A stretch of DNA of 64,000 bases from UBA3210 sp963610315 (GCA_963610315.1 CAVDMV010000002.1:49434-113433), one strand, 5' to 3'; positions 25,107-33,924 are shown, counted from the first letter of the stretch. Numbers and translations are program-made. Notes: generated from the letters alone by a model not told the origin.

Positions 25107-25523
25107 ATGTTACAACCAAAAAGAGTTAAATATAGAAGACCACATTCAATCAAATACGAAGGTTTATCTAAAGCAGGTAACGAAGTATCATTTGGTGAAT
25201 TTGGACTTCAAGCTGTCTCCGGAAACTGGATCACAGCTCGTCAAATCGAAGCAGCTCGTATCGTTTTAGCTAGATATACAAAGAGATCTGGTCAAATCTG
25301 GATCAGAATCTTCCCACAACTTGCAAAAACTAAGAAACCAGCAGAAGTTCGTATGGGTTCTGGTAAAGGTTCATTAGATCAATGGGTCGCAGTTGTTAAA
25401 ACAGGTAGAGTTATGTTCGAAATCGGTGGAATCGACGAAACAACAGCTAGAGAAGCATTACGTTTAGCTAGCTATAAATTACCACTTAAAACAAAAGTCG
25501 TTGCGAAAGGAGAAACAAAATAA
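25107..25523 (+). CDS. rplP: 50S ribosomal protein L16
   Basis: Assembled late near the A-site tRNA and the peptidyl-transferase centre. MLQPKRVKYRR, FGEFGLQAVSGNWITARQIE and RMGSGKGSLDQWVAVVK are the expected blocks in 138 residues. The stretch after the first block (RPHSIKYEGLSKAGNE) differs from the more common HRGRMKG version but keeps the length. Ribosome site AAGGAGAATAG overlaps the rpsC end. Confidence 0.99.
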   Translation: MLQPKRVKYRRPHSIKYEGLSKAGNEVSFGEFGLQAVSGNWITARQIEAARIVLARYTKRSGQIWIRIFPQLAKTKKPAEVRMGSGKGSLDQWVAVVKTGRVMFEIGGIDETTAREALRLASYKLPLKTKVVAKGETK

Positions 25524-25526
25524 TTT

Positions 25527-25724
25527 ATGAAAATTTCAGAAATTAAAGAAATGACTAATGATGAATTAAATTCAAAAGTCTATGAATTAAAACAAGAATT
25601 ATTACAATTACGTTTCCAACACGCAACTGGCCAATTAGAAAATGGCAAAAAAATCACAGAAGTTCGTAAAACTATTGCTCGTATTTATACAGTATTAAAA
25701 GAACGCGAACTTGGCATTGAATAA
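25527..25724 (+). CDS. rpmC: 50S ribosomal protein L29
   Basis: Small tunnel-exit protein of two helices, 65 residues. MTNDELNSKVYELKQELLQL, then LRFQHATGQLENGKKI and VRKTIARIYTVLKER, is the standard arrangement. It starts three bases after rplP behind AAAGGAGAAAC. Confidence 0.98.
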   Translation: MKISEIKEMTNDELNSKVYELKQELLQLRFQHATGQLENGKKITEVRKTIARIYTVLKERELGIE

Positions 25725-25739
25725 GAGGAGGACTAAAGC

Positions 25740-26006
25740 ATGGAAGAAAGAAATACTCGTAGAGTTATTCAAGGCGTTGTAGTCGCTAATAAATGTGATA
25801 AAACAATTACCGTTTTAGTTGAAACTCATAAAAAAGATGCTAAATATGGTAAGAGAGTTAAATACCGTAAAAAATATTATGCTCATGATGAAGAAAATGT
25901 ATGCCAATTAGGTGATACAGTTCAAATCATGGAAACAAGAAAATTATCTGCTACAAAACACTTTAGATTAGTCAAAGTTGTTTCTCACGCAGAAGATGTA
26001 AAGTAG
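25740..26006 (+). CDS. rpsQ: 30S ribosomal protein S17
   Basis: OB-fold 16S-binding protein of 88 residues. RVIQGVVVANKCDKTITVLV, KYGKRVKYRKKYYAHDE and DTVQIMETRKLSATKHFRLV are all present. AGAGGAGGAC precedes the ATG. Confidence 0.98.
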   Translation: MEERNTRRVIQGVVVANKCDKTITVLVETHKKDAKYGKRVKYRKKYYAHDEENVCQLGDTVQIMETRKLSATKHFRLVKVVSHAEDVK

Positions 26007-26024
26007 TATAAAGGAGGATAGAGT

Positions 26025-26399
26025 ATGATTCAAACAGAAACAAACTTAGTTGTCGCTGATAACTCAGGTGCAAGATCAGTACGTGTCTTCCGTTTATACG
26101 GTGGTTCTAAAAGAAAATCTTCATCAGTTGGTGATATCGTTCTTTGCGCAGTCAAAGATGCAATCCCAAATGGTAAGATCAAAAAAGGTGATGTTGTTAA
26201 AGGTGTCATCGTAAGAACTGCTAAAAATGTTAGAAGACCAGATGGTTCAAATGTTAGCTTCGATGATAACGCTGTTGTCTTAATTAATGATGACGGTACA
26301 CCTCGTGGCACACGTGTTTTCGGACCAGTAGCTCGTGAATTACGTGATAAGGGTGAAGGATTTATGAAAATTATTTCCTTAGCACCAGAAGTCTTATAG
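26025..26399 (+). CDS. rplN: 50S ribosomal protein L14
   Basis: Subunit-interface protein of 124 residues, also the docking site for the silencing factor RsfS. It opens MIQTETNLVVADNSGARSVR and contains VKGVIVRTAKNVRRPDGSNV and DGTPRGTRVFGPVAREL. AAGGAGGATAG precedes the ATG. The stop codon overlaps the AGGAGG site of rplX. Confidence 0.99.
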   Translation: MIQTETNLVVADNSGARSVRVFRLYGGSKRKSSSVGDIVLCAVKDAIPNGKIKKGDVVKGVIVRTAKNVRRPDGSNVSFDDNAVVLINDDGTPRGTRVFGPVARELRDKGEGFMKIISLAPEVL

Positions 26400-26413
26400 G
26401 AGGAAGCGCTAGT

Positions 26414-26719
26414 ATGAAGTTAAAAAAAGGCGATAAAGTTAAGATTATTGCAGGCGCAGACAAAGGCAAAGTCGGAACAATTCAAAAAGTTTTCCCAAAG
26501 GTAAACAGAGTTGTTGTTGACGGTGTCCACACTGTTAAAAAACATCAAAAACCTTCACAATCTAATCCAGAAGGTCAAATCATCGAAATGTATGCTCCAG
26601 TCGATGCATCTAACGTTGCATTATATGACGAAAAAGCAAAAACAACTATCAAAGTTGGCTACAAAGTAGTTGATGGTAAAAAAGTCCGTGTTAACAAGAA
26701 AACCGGCAAAGCATTATAG
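26414..26719 (+). CDS. rplX: 50S ribosomal protein L24
   Basis: Assembly-initiating 23S-binding protein near the tunnel exit. The KOW motif is KKGDKVKIIAGADKGKVGTI at the start, followed by VNRVVVDGVHTVKKHQKPS. The 101 residues match the family. Ribosome site TAGGAGGAAGC. Confidence 0.99.
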   Translation: MKLKKGDKVKIIAGADKGKVGTIQKVFPKVNRVVVDGVHTVKKHQKPSQSNPEGQIIEMYAPVDASNVALYDEKAKTTIKVGYKVVDGKKVRVNKKTGKAL

Positions 26720-26732
26720 GAGGTAACTGAAA

Positions 26733-27272
26733 ATGGCACGTTTAAAAGATAAATATAAGTCAGAAGTCGTTGCTAAATTAATGGATACATATCATTATGA
26801 TTCAGTTATGCAAGTACCAGCAGTATCTAAAATTGTTATCAATTTAGGTGTTGGTGATGCAACTAGCAACTCCAAATTATTAGATGACGCAGTAAGAGAT
26901 TTAACAATCATCTCTGGTCAAAAACCAGTAATTACAAAAGCTAAAAAATCTATCGCTTCATTCAAGTTAAGAGAAGGCCAAGCAATTGGTTGTAAAGTAA
27001 CTTTAAGAGGCGACAGAATGTATGAATTCTTAGATAAACTCGTTTCTATTTCTCTTCCTAGAGTTAGAGACTTCCGTGGTGTATCTAAAAATGCATTCGA
27101 TGGCAGAGGTAACTACACATTAGGTATTAAAGAACAATTAATCTTCCCTGAAATTGATTTCGATAAGATCGGCAAAATCAGAGGTATGGATATTGTAATT
27201 GTTACAACAGCTAATACAGATAAAGAAGCATACACATTATTAGAATTATTAGGTATGCCATTCCATAAATAG
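26733..27272 (+). CDS. rplE: 50S ribosomal protein L5
   Basis: 5S rRNA-binding protein that contacts P-site tRNA, 179 residues. VMQVPAVSKIVINLGVGDAT, AGQKP-type SGQKPVITKAKKSIASFKLR and LPRVRDFRGVSKNAFDGRGN are the conserved blocks. The order rplN-rplX-rplE-rpsN is the usual spc arrangement. Confidence 0.99.
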   Translation: MARLKDKYKSEVVAKLMDTYHYDSVMQVPAVSKIVINLGVGDATSNSKLLDDAVRDLTIISGQKPVITKAKKSIASFKLREGQAIGCKVTLRGDRMYEFLDKLVSISLPRVRDFRGVSKNAFDGRGNYTLGIKEQLIFPEIDFDKIGKIRGMDIVIVTTANTDKEAYTLLELLGMPFHK

Positions 27273-27289
27273 AAAGGGGATAAGAAAGT

Positions 27290-27475
27290 ATGGCAAAAAA
27301 ATCATTAAAAGTTAAACAATCTCGTCCTCAAAAATTTAAGGTAAGAGAATATTCACGTTGTAAAATTTGTGGACGTCCACATTCAGTAATTAGAAAATTC
27401 GGCGTTTGCCGTATTTGTTTAAGAAATTTAGCATACAAAGGAGAAATCCCAGGTATGACTAAATCTTCATGGTAG
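27290..27475 (+). CDS. rpsN: 30S ribosomal protein S14, zinc-binding short form
   Basis: Type Z S14 of 61 residues, with the zinc site CKICG and CRICL, spaced as in Bacillus RpsN1. This form depends on zinc, unlike the longer zinc-free paralogue that some Firmicutes switch to under zinc limitation. AAAGGGG precedes the ATG at the usual distance. Confidence 0.98.
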   Translation: MAKKSLKVKQSRPQKFKVREYSRCKICGRPHSVIRKFGVCRICLRNLAYKGEIPGMTKSSW

Positions 27476-27493
27476 TAAGGAGGAAAAGGTTAT

Positions 27494-27886
27494 ATGATGA
27501 CAGATCCAATAGCAGATATGCTTACAAGAATTCGTAATGCTAACGCTTTAAAAAGAGAAAAAGTTTCTATGCCTTTCTCAACTATGAAGTTACACATTGC
27601 TGAAATCTTAAAAGAAGAAGGATTCATTAATGAATTCGCAGTTTCTGGAGACAAAATTAAAGAATTAACAATTACTTTAAAATATTCAGAAAATGGTGTT
27701 AAAGTTATTTCTGGTTTAAAGAAAATCTCAAAACCAGGTTTAAGAGTTAACGTCTCAGCAGACAACCTTCCACGTGTCTTAAATGGCTTAGGTATTGCAA
27801 TCATCTCAACATCACAAGGTGTTATGACTGACAAGAAAGCTAGAAAATTAGGCATTGGTGGCGAAGTAGTCGCTTACGTTTGGTAG
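27494..27886 (+). CDS. rpsH: 30S ribosomal protein S8
   Basis: Central-domain 16S-binding protein of 130 residues. TDPIADMLTRIRNANALKRE near the start and the end VMTDKKARKLGIGGEVVAYVW are diagnostic. Two adjacent ATGs at 27494 and 27497 are both possible; the first is slightly better placed behind AAGGAGGAAAAGG. Confidence 0.99.
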   Translation: MMTDPIADMLTRIRNANALKREKVSMPFSTMKLHIAEILKEEGFINEFAVSGDKIKELTITLKYSENGVKVISGLKKISKPGLRVNVSADNLPRVLNGLGIAIISTSQGVMTDKKARKLGIGGEVVAYVW

Positions 27887-27904
27887 TAGGAGGATAGATA
27901 GAAT

Positions 27905-28447
27905 ATGTCAAGAATTGGTAAGAAACCAGTAATCCTTCCTGCAGGTGTTACAGCTACAATTAATGGTAGCCACGTCGAAGTTAAAGGACCTAAAGGAACT
28001 TTAGCAAAAGATTTCGCTCCATCAATTTCAATCGCATTAGAAAATAATGAAATTGTTTGTACACGTCCAAACGATGAAATCCAAAATCGTGCTTTACACG
28101 GAACAACAAGAGCTTTAATTAACTCTATGGTCGTTGGTGTTAGCGAAGGATTCACAAAGAAATTAGAAATCGTTGGTATCGGTTATAGATGCCAAATGAG
28201 AGGCTCAAATTTAGTATTAAATATGGGTTATTCTCATGAAGTAGTCATCACTCCTGAAGAAGGTGTCACTATTACTGCACCAGATGCAACAAACATCACA
28301 GTTTCAGGTATTGATGCTCAAAAAGTCGGACAAACAGCAGCAAGAATTAGAGCTGTCCGTGAACCAGAACCATACAAAGGTAAAGGTATTAAGTATGCTG
28401 GCGAATTTATCATCCGTAAGGAAGGTAAACGTGCTGGTAAGAAATAG
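27905..28447 (+). CDS. rplF: 50S ribosomal protein L6
   Basis: Protein near the elongation-factor binding site, 180 residues in two similar domains. MSRIGKKPVILPAGVTATIN, VKGPKGTLAKDF, VGIGYRCQMRGSNLVLNMGY and the C-terminal EPEPYKGKGIKYAGE are conserved. AGGAGGATAG precedes the ATG. Confidence 0.99.
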   Translation: MSRIGKKPVILPAGVTATINGSHVEVKGPKGTLAKDFAPSISIALENNEIVCTRPNDEIQNRALHGTTRALINSMVVGVSEGFTKKLEIVGIGYRCQMRGSNLVLNMGYSHEVVITPEEGVTITAPDATNITVSGIDAQKVGQTAARIRAVREPEPYKGKGIKYAGEFIIRKEGKRAGKK

Positions 28448-28469
28448 TGCTCAAGGAAGGATTTAGGAT

Positions 28470-28826
28470 ATGATTAACAAGGAATCAAAAAATATTAGCC
28501 GTGTTAGACGTCATGCTCGTGTACGTGCAAAAATCAGTGGTACACCAGAATGCCCAAGATTGAGCGTATTTCGTTCAAACAAGAACATGTCTGCACAAAT
28601 CATTGATGATGTCAATGGAGTAACTTTAGTAAGTTGCTCAACAGAAAGTTTAAAACTTGAAAATGGTGGCAATATCGAAGCTGCTACAAAAGTCGGTACT
28701 GAAATCGCTAAATTAGCATTAGCTAAAGGCATTACAACTATCGTCTTCGATCGTTCTGGTTATGTCTATCATGGACGTGTCCAAGCAGTCGCAGAAGCAG
28801 CTAGAGAAGCTGGCTTAAAATTCTAG
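28470..28826 (+). CDS. rplR: 50S ribosomal protein L18
   Basis: 5S rRNA-binding protein, 118 residues. RRHARVRAKISGTPECPRLS, VFRSNKNMSAQIIDD and the end YHGRVQAVAEAAREAGLKF match the family. AAGGAAGGATTTAGG precedes the ATG. Confidence 0.99.
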   Translation: MINKESKNISRVRRHARVRAKISGTPECPRLSVFRSNKNMSAQIIDDVNGVTLVSCSTESLKLENGGNIEAATKVGTEIAKLALAKGITTIVFDRSGYVYHGRVQAVAEAAREAGLKF

Positions 28827-28835
28827 GAGGAAGTT

Positions 28836-29450
28836 ATGGCAGAAGAATTAGAAACAGTAGTTACTGAAAAAGCTGAAGCAAAAACTGAAGCAAGACCATC
28901 TAGAGCTCCTAGAGGTGACAGACCTCAAAGAGGTCCTAGAAAAGATGGCAAAAAGCCATTCAAAAAAGATGGTAAAGACGGCAAATCTTTCGAAAAACAA
29001 TACGAAGAAAGAGTTGTCTCTATCAATAGAATTTCTAAAACCGTAAAAGGTGGTAGACGTATGCGTTTTGCTGCTTTAGTTGTTATCGGTGACGGTAAAG
29101 GCAAATTCGGTTATGGAACAGGTAAAGCTGCTGAAGTACCAGATGCAATCAAGAAAGCATTAGAAGCAGCAAAGAAAAATATGTATCGTGTTTCAATTGT
29201 TAAAAACAATACAATTTCACACGAAATCATCGGTGAATTCGGTGCAACAAAAGTTTATTTAAAACCTGCACCAGAAGGTACTGGAATTATCGCTGGTGGT
29301 CCAGTTAGAGCTATCTTAGAATTAGCAGGTATCAAGAACATCTACTCAAAAGTATATGGTTCAAGAACATCAATTAACTGTATTAGAGCAACAGTCGATG
29401 GCTTAAGCAAAGTACATACAAGTGCACAAATTGCTGCACTTCGTAAATAA
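28836..29450 (+). CDS. rpsE: 30S ribosomal protein S5 with long charged N-terminal extension
   Basis: Decoding-accuracy protein. The core begins around residue 57 with EERVVSINRISKTVKGGRRM, followed by GDGKGKFGYGTGKAAEVPDA and VRAILELAGIKNIYSKVYGS. Total length is 204 residues against about 165 in most bacteria. The excess is a low-complexity N-terminal tail with Glu/Ala first, then Arg/Pro/Gly and Lys/Asp/Gly, probably disordered. The next gene is rplO; the rpmD gene for L30 that usually sits between them is absent. Confidence 0.98.
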   Translation: MAEELETVVTEKAEAKTEARPSRAPRGDRPQRGPRKDGKKPFKKDGKDGKSFEKQYEERVVSINRISKTVKGGRRMRFAALVVIGDGKGKFGYGTGKAAEVPDAIKKALEAAKKNMYRVSIVKNNTISHEIIGEFGATKVYLKPAPEGTGIIAGGPVRAILELAGIKNIYSKVYGSRTSINCIRATVDGLSKVHTSAQIAALRK

Positions 29451-29459
29451 GGAGGCAAT

Positions 29460-29903
29460 ATGAATCTTAACGAATTAAAATATAACGAAGGTTCTAGATC
29501 TTCAAAGAAGAGAATTTGCCGTGGCTTAGGTTCTGGCTTAGGCAAAAATGGTGGATCTGGTAATAAGGGTCAAAAATCAAGAAGTGGCGGCGGAGTACGT
29601 CCTGGCTTCGAAGGTGGTCAAAACCCAATTTACAGAAGATTACCAAAAAGAGGATTTACAAATCACTCAAGAGTCGAATATGCAATTGTCAATATTCGTG
29701 ATTTAAACAAGTTTGAAGACGGTACAAATGTTACTGTTGAATTATTAATCGAAAAGGGATTAGTTCCATCAAATGCATGCTTAGTTAAAGTATTAGGCGA
29801 AGGTGAATTAACAGCTAAAAACTTAAAGGTTAAAGTTAACAAAGTATCTGGTTCCGCTAAAACTGCAATCGAAAACGCTGGTGGATCTGTAGAGGTTTTC
29901 TAA
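29460..29903 (+). CDS. rplO: 50S ribosomal protein L15
   Basis: Late-assembly large-subunit protein of 147 residues. Glycine-rich RGLGSGLGKNGGSGNKGQKS, then GGVRPGFEGGQNPIYRRLPK, is the classic N-terminal part. It follows rpsE by nine bases with GGAGGC as ribosome site, and secY begins one base after its stop, a very conserved coupling. Confidence 0.99.
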   Translation: MNLNELKYNEGSRSSKKRICRGLGSGLGKNGGSGNKGQKSRSGGGVRPGFEGGQNPIYRRLPKRGFTNHSRVEYAIVNIRDLNKFEDGTNVTVELLIEKGLVPSNACLVKVLGEGELTAKNLKVKVNKVSGSAKTAIENAGGSVEVF

Positions 29904-29904
29904 T

Positions 29905-31257
29905 ATGAAGAAGTTTGTTGCCATCTTTAAAAACAAAGATGTAAGAGAAAGAATTATCTTCACATTAATGATTTTCTTAATATTTAGAATTGGTTCAAAC
30001 ATTACAGTTCCTGGAGTTACATTAAGCCAAAGCATCGGTGATACTGATGTCTTAAGCTTAATGAACTTATTAGGCGGCGGTGCTTTACAAAACTTCTCAG
30101 TTTTCGCTTTAGGTGTCTCTCCTTATATTACAGCAAGTATTATTATTGAATTATTATCTAAGGATGTTCTTCCTGCTTTGACCGAGCTTTCTAAACAAGG
30201 TCAATCAGGTAGAAAGAAAATCGAAATGGCAACTCGTTACTTAACTCTTGTTCTTGGAGCAGTCCAAGCTTACGGAATTATCGTAACAATGCATAACTCT
30301 GATGCTATTACATTTAATGAAACATTAACATTCTGGGTTTATGCAAAAATTATTCTTTATTTAATGGCTGGTTCAATGCTAGTCATGTGGATGGCAGACC
30401 AAATTACTGAAAAAGGTGTCGGAAACGGTGTTTCTATGATCATCTTTGCTGGTATTGTTGCTAGCCTTCCAACTCAAATCTACTCAGCAGTTTCATACTT
30501 CTTTACAAGTGAATTAGTAACTGAAAGATCAAGAGTTGTTACTGGTGCGTTAAAATTGAGTTTATATTTAATTACATTAGTATTAATTGTTATCTTCGTT
30601 ACATTCATTGAAAAATCGATAAGAAAGATTCCAGTCCAACATTCTGGAACTGGTGGAGCATTAAATGCTAAAGTTAATAACACATCTTTCTTACCAATCA
30701 AAATCAATTCAGCTGGAGTTATTCCTGTCATCTTTGCTTCATCAATCATGATGGCTCCTGCTGTTGTCATCTCATTTATTGTTGAAGATTATTCTTCTAA
30801 TGACACTATTGTTAATGTCTTAAGAATATTTACTTCTTCAGCTCTAACTGAAATGCGTTGGTTCAATGGTAAAGTATGGTATATGCCATGGGGCTTAATT
30901 ATCTATGTTATCTTAATATTCGTATTTAGCTTCTTCTATTCTAACTTAACCATTAACCCAGAACAACTCGCGGAAGACTTCCAAAAGTCTGGTTCATATA
31001 TCCCAGGTGTTAGACCTGGTAATGAAACACACCGCTACGTTAAAAAAGTGTTAAATAGAGTTACTTTCTTAGGTGCGACAGCTTTAACTATTATCGCTGC
31101 TACTCCAATTATCTTAACTCTATGTAACTTAGTTCCTTCTTCTCTTGCCCTTGGAGGAACCGGTATGATCATCATCGTTGGTGTTGCACTTGAAACATAC
31201 AAACAAATTGAAGGTCTTATCGCGGCAGATACGCACGCAAGTGCAGTTGCTAACTAG
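29905..31257 (+). CDS. secY: Protein translocase subunit SecY
   Basis: Central channel of the Sec translocon, 450 residues with about ten membrane segments. Conserved features are FRIGSNITVPGV in helix 1 and its periplasmic loop, LNLLGGGAL-like LMNLLGGGALQNFSVFALG, and the cytoplasmic GVGNGVSMIIF. The lateral loop KSGSYIPGVRPG, at about residues 350-361, is also present. It exports the many lipoproteins and secreted proteins in this window. Adenylate kinase follows 14 bases downstream. Confidence 0.99.
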   Translation: MKKFVAIFKNKDVRERIIFTLMIFLIFRIGSNITVPGVTLSQSIGDTDVLSLMNLLGGGALQNFSVFALGVSPYITASIIIELLSKDVLPALTELSKQGQSGRKKIEMATRYLTLVLGAVQAYGIIVTMHNSDAITFNETLTFWVYAKIILYLMAGSMLVMWMADQITEKGVGNGVSMIIFAGIVASLPTQIYSAVSYFFTSELVTERSRVVTGALKLSLYLITLVLIVIFVTFIEKSIRKIPVQHSGTGGALNAKVNNTSFLPIKINSAGVIPVIFASSIMMAPAVVISFIVEDYSSNDTIVNVLRIFTSSALTEMRWFNGKVWYMPWGLIIYVILIFVFSFFYSNLTINPEQLAEDFQKSGSYIPGVRPGNETHRYVKKVLNRVTFLGATALTIIAATPIILTLCNLVPSSLALGGTGMIIIVGVALETYKQIEGLIAADTHASAVAN

Positions 31258-31271
31258 CAACAGGAGGACTT

Positions 31272-31922
31272 ATGAATATTATTTTAATGGGGCCACCAGG
31301 CGCTGGTAAAGGCACACAATCAGAAAAGATTCTCAGTTATTGTTCTATCCCACATATTTCCACAGGAGATATGTTTAGAGAAGCAATTAAGAATCAAACT
31401 AAATTAGGACTTGAAGCTCAAGAATACATGAATAAAGGCTTACTTGTTCCTGATGAAGTTACAATTGGATTAGTTAAGGAAAGATTATCAAGAGATGATT
31501 GCAAAGATGGTTATCTCCTTGATGGGTTCCCAAGAACTATTCCTCAAGCTGAGGCTTTAGAAACATTATCAAAAGAAATCTCTCGTCCAGTTGAATTAGT
31601 TATTACTATTGAAGCTGATAAAGATGAATTGATCAAAAGAATCTCAGGAAGAAGAGTATGTCCAAAATGTGGCAACTCATATCACTTAGAATTTAAACTT
31701 CCAAAAGTTGAAAATACTTGTGATAGTTGCGGATCTACTTTAATCCAAAGAAAAGATGATACAATCGAATCTTTAAACGTTAGATTAGATGCTTATGAAC
31801 ATCAAACTAAACCTTTAGTTGAATTCTACGAACAAAAGGGTTTAAATAGAAGTGTCGATGGTCTCCAAAGCATCGATGAAGTCTTTAATGACATTCGCAA
31901 ATTACTTGATGAGGTAAAATAA
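31272..31922 (+). CDS. adk: Adenylate kinase, zinc-containing
   Basis: Interconverts ATP plus AMP and 2 ADP. The P-loop is GPPGAGKGTQSEKI, the AMP-binding region STGDMFREAI, and DGFPRTIPQAEAL follows. The LID carries a zinc site CPKCG ... CDSCG at about residues 131-153, typical of Gram-positive enzymes. The 216 residues match the family. CAGGAGGAC precedes the ATG; map follows three bases after. Confidence 0.98.
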   Translation: MNIILMGPPGAGKGTQSEKILSYCSIPHISTGDMFREAIKNQTKLGLEAQEYMNKGLLVPDEVTIGLVKERLSRDDCKDGYLLDGFPRTIPQAEALETLSKEISRPVELVITIEADKDELIKRISGRRVCPKCGNSYHLEFKLPKVENTCDSCGSTLIQRKDDTIESLNVRLDAYEHQTKPLVEFYEQKGLNRSVDGLQSIDEVFNDIRKLLDEVK

Positions 31923-31925
31923 TTT

Positions 31926-32687
31926 ATGGTTACAATCAAATCTAGTAGAGAAATCACACTGATGAAAAAAGCTGGAGATATCTTAGCTAGCGTATTTGAT
32001 GTTTTGGAACCATTATGTATTCCTGGTACTACAACGAAACACCTTTCCGAGGTCGCGGAAAAGGTGATTCGTGATGCCGGGGCTATTCCTGCAGAAAAAG
32101 GCTATTATGGCTATCCTGCAGCAATATGTGCATCAATCAATGATGTAGTCGTACATGGAATTCCATCATCCGTAAAATTAAAATCAGGCGATATAATCTC
32201 ACTTGATATTGTTGTTCAATACCAAGGTTATATGGCTGACGCATGTAGAACCTACATGGTCGGAGAAGTTTCTCCAATGGCACAAAAATTAGTCGAAGTA
32301 ACAAAAGAATGCTTCTTTGAAGCGATGAAGGTTGTAAAACCAGGAGCGAGAGTTGGTGACATTTCTCACGCGATTCAAACTCATGCTGAAGCAAATGGTT
32401 TCAGTGTTACTCACGATTATACTGGTCATGGACTAGGTAGAGACATGCATGAAGATCCTACAATTCCAAATTATGGAATACCAAATACTGGAATGGTTCT
32501 TCGCGAAGGTATGACAATCGCTGTTGAGCCTATTGTCTTACAAGGACGTAAGGAAACTCGCGTACTTAAAGATGGTTGGACTGCAGTTACTGTTGATCAT
32601 AAACTCGCTGCTCATTATGAAAATTCAATCGTTATTACTAAGGATGGATATGAAATCCTTACAAAGCATGAAGAAGGAGAGATTTAA
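31926..32687 (+). CDS. map: Methionine aminopeptidase, type I
   Basis: Removes the initiator Met from new proteins; 253 residues. Metal ligands and their blocks are visible: VHGIPS, LDIVVQYQGYMADACRTYMV with two Asp, GHGLGRDMHEDPTIPNYG with the His, MTIAVEPIV with a Glu, and the later ENSIVITKDG. It belongs to the conserved secY-adk-map-infA string. Confidence 0.98.
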   Translation: MVTIKSSREITLMKKAGDILASVFDVLEPLCIPGTTTKHLSEVAEKVIRDAGAIPAEKGYYGYPAAICASINDVVVHGIPSSVKLKSGDIISLDIVVQYQGYMADACRTYMVGEVSPMAQKLVEVTKECFFEAMKVVKPGARVGDISHAIQTHAEANGFSVTHDYTGHGLGRDMHEDPTIPNYGIPNTGMVLREGMTIAVEPIVLQGRKETRVLKDGWTAVTVDHKLAAHYENSIVITKDGYEILTKHEEGEI

Positions 32688-32690
32688 GGA

Positions 32691-32909
32691 ATGGCAAAAA
32701 CAGACGTCATAGAAGTCGAAGCTGTCGTAGTCGAAACATTACCAAATGCAATGTTTAATGTAAGACTAGAAAATGGTGTAGTAATTCTCGCCCACGTTTC
32801 TGGTAAAATCCGTATGAATTACATTCGCATCTTACCAGGTGATAGAGTTACAGTTGAAATTTCACCATATGATTTAACACGTGGAAGAATAACATTTAGA
32901 TACAAATAG
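32691..32909 (+). CDS. infA: Translation initiation factor IF-1
   Basis: OB-fold factor of 72 residues that blocks the A site during initiation. VIEVEAVVVETLPNAMFNVR, then NGVVILAHVSGKIRMNYIRI, and the end PYDLTRGRITFRYK are standard. It starts three bases after map; AGAAGGAGAGATTTAAGG provides the ribosome site. Confidence 0.99.
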   Translation: MAKTDVIEVEAVVVETLPNAMFNVRLENGVVILAHVSGKIRMNYIRILPGDRVTVEISPYDLTRGRITFRYK

Positions 32910-32953
32910 GTATCGGCTAGAACATAAAACTAGTTATTTAGGAGGAAAAATTT

Positions 32954-33067
32954 ATGAAAGTTAGACCTTCAGTAAAACCAATTTGCGACAAGTGCAAGGT
33001 TATCAGAAGAAAAGGCCGTGTAATGGTCATCTGTATCAACCCAAAGCACAAGCAAAGACAAGGTTAA
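32954..33067 (+). CDS. rpmJ: 50S ribosomal protein L36
   Basis: A 37-residue zinc protein. MKVRPSVKPICDKCKVIRRK at the start and VMVICINPKHKQRQG at the end give the C-C-C-H zinc ligands of the C+ form. AGGAGGAAAAATTT precedes the ATG. It sits between infA and rpsM as in most Firmicutes. Confidence 0.98.
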   Translation: MKVRPSVKPICDKCKVIRRKGRVMVICINPKHKQRQG

Positions 33068-33088
33068 TTTTAGGAGGAATTTAGAAAT

Positions 33089-33463
33089 ATGGCACGTATT
33101 TTAGGTGTAGATATTCCAAACGACAAACAAGTCGCATATTCATTAACTTATATTTATGGTGTTGGTATTAACACAGCAAAGAAAGCTTGCGCTGATGCTA
33201 ATGTTGATGCAACAATCAGAGTTAAAGATTTAACAGAAGAACAAATGACTGCTATTAGAAATGAATTAAGCAAAGTCAAAACAGAAGGTGATCTTCGTAG
33301 AGAAGTAGCTTTAAACATCAAGAGATTACAAGAAATCGGTTGTTACCGTGGTATTAGACATAGACGTGGTTTACCATGCCGTGGCCAAACTACAAAGAAC
33401 AACGCTCGTACATGTAAAGGCCCAAGAAAGACTATTGCTAATAAGAAAGTAGCAACTAAGTAA
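33089..33463 (+). CDS. rpsM: 30S ribosomal protein S13
   Basis: Head protein that contacts tRNAs and bridges to the large subunit, 124 residues. MARILGVDIPNDKQVAYSLT, the central IYGVGINTAKKAC, and GCYRGIRHRRGLPCRGQTTK are diagnostic. The basic C-terminal tail ends in KKVATK. TAGGAGGAATT precedes the ATG. Confidence 0.99.
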   Translation: MARILGVDIPNDKQVAYSLTYIYGVGINTAKKACADANVDATIRVKDLTEEQMTAIRNELSKVKTEGDLRREVALNIKRLQEIGCYRGIRHRRGLPCRGQTTKNNARTCKGPRKTIANKKVATK

Positions 33464-33478
33464 TAGGAGGGAATAAAA

Positions 33479-33874
33479 ATGGCAAATACTAAAAAACCAA
33501 CAGCTCGTAAAAAGAAAATTAAAAGAGCTTATACAAAAGGTGTCGCTCACATTCACTCAACATTCAACAATACAATCGTTACAATTACTGACGAAGCAGG
33601 TAACGCAGTAGCATGGTCTTCAGCTGGTGCTTTAGGCTTCAAAGGTGCTAAAAAATCAACACCATTCGCAGCTCAACTCGCAGCAGAAGCTTGTGCAAAA
33701 GTTGCATTAGACCAAGGCTTAAAGACAATTGATGTCGAAGTCAAAGGTCCAGGCCCAGGTAGAGAATCCGCTTTAAGATCACTTCAAGCAGCAGGTTTAC
33801 AAATTCAAACCATTACTGATACAACTCCAATCCCACATAATGGTTGCCGCCCACCAAAGCGTCCACGTGGTTAG
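33479..33874 (+). CDS. rpsK: 30S ribosomal protein S11
   Basis: Platform protein near the mRNA exit, 131 residues. AHIHSTFNNTIVTITDEAGN, WSSAGALGFKGAKKSTPFAA, VKGPGPGRESALRSL and the end NGCRPPKRPRG are conserved. It is followed after 50 bases by rpoA. Confidence 0.99.
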   Translation: MANTKKPTARKKKIKRAYTKGVAHIHSTFNNTIVTITDEAGNAVAWSSAGALGFKGAKKSTPFAAQLAAEACAKVALDQGLKTIDVEVKGPGPGRESALRSLQAAGLQIQTITDTTPIPHNGCRPPKRPRG

Positions 33875-33924
33875 TTCGTGAATATACTAACAACAATCAA
33901 ATTTGAAAAATCGGGAGGAACGCT

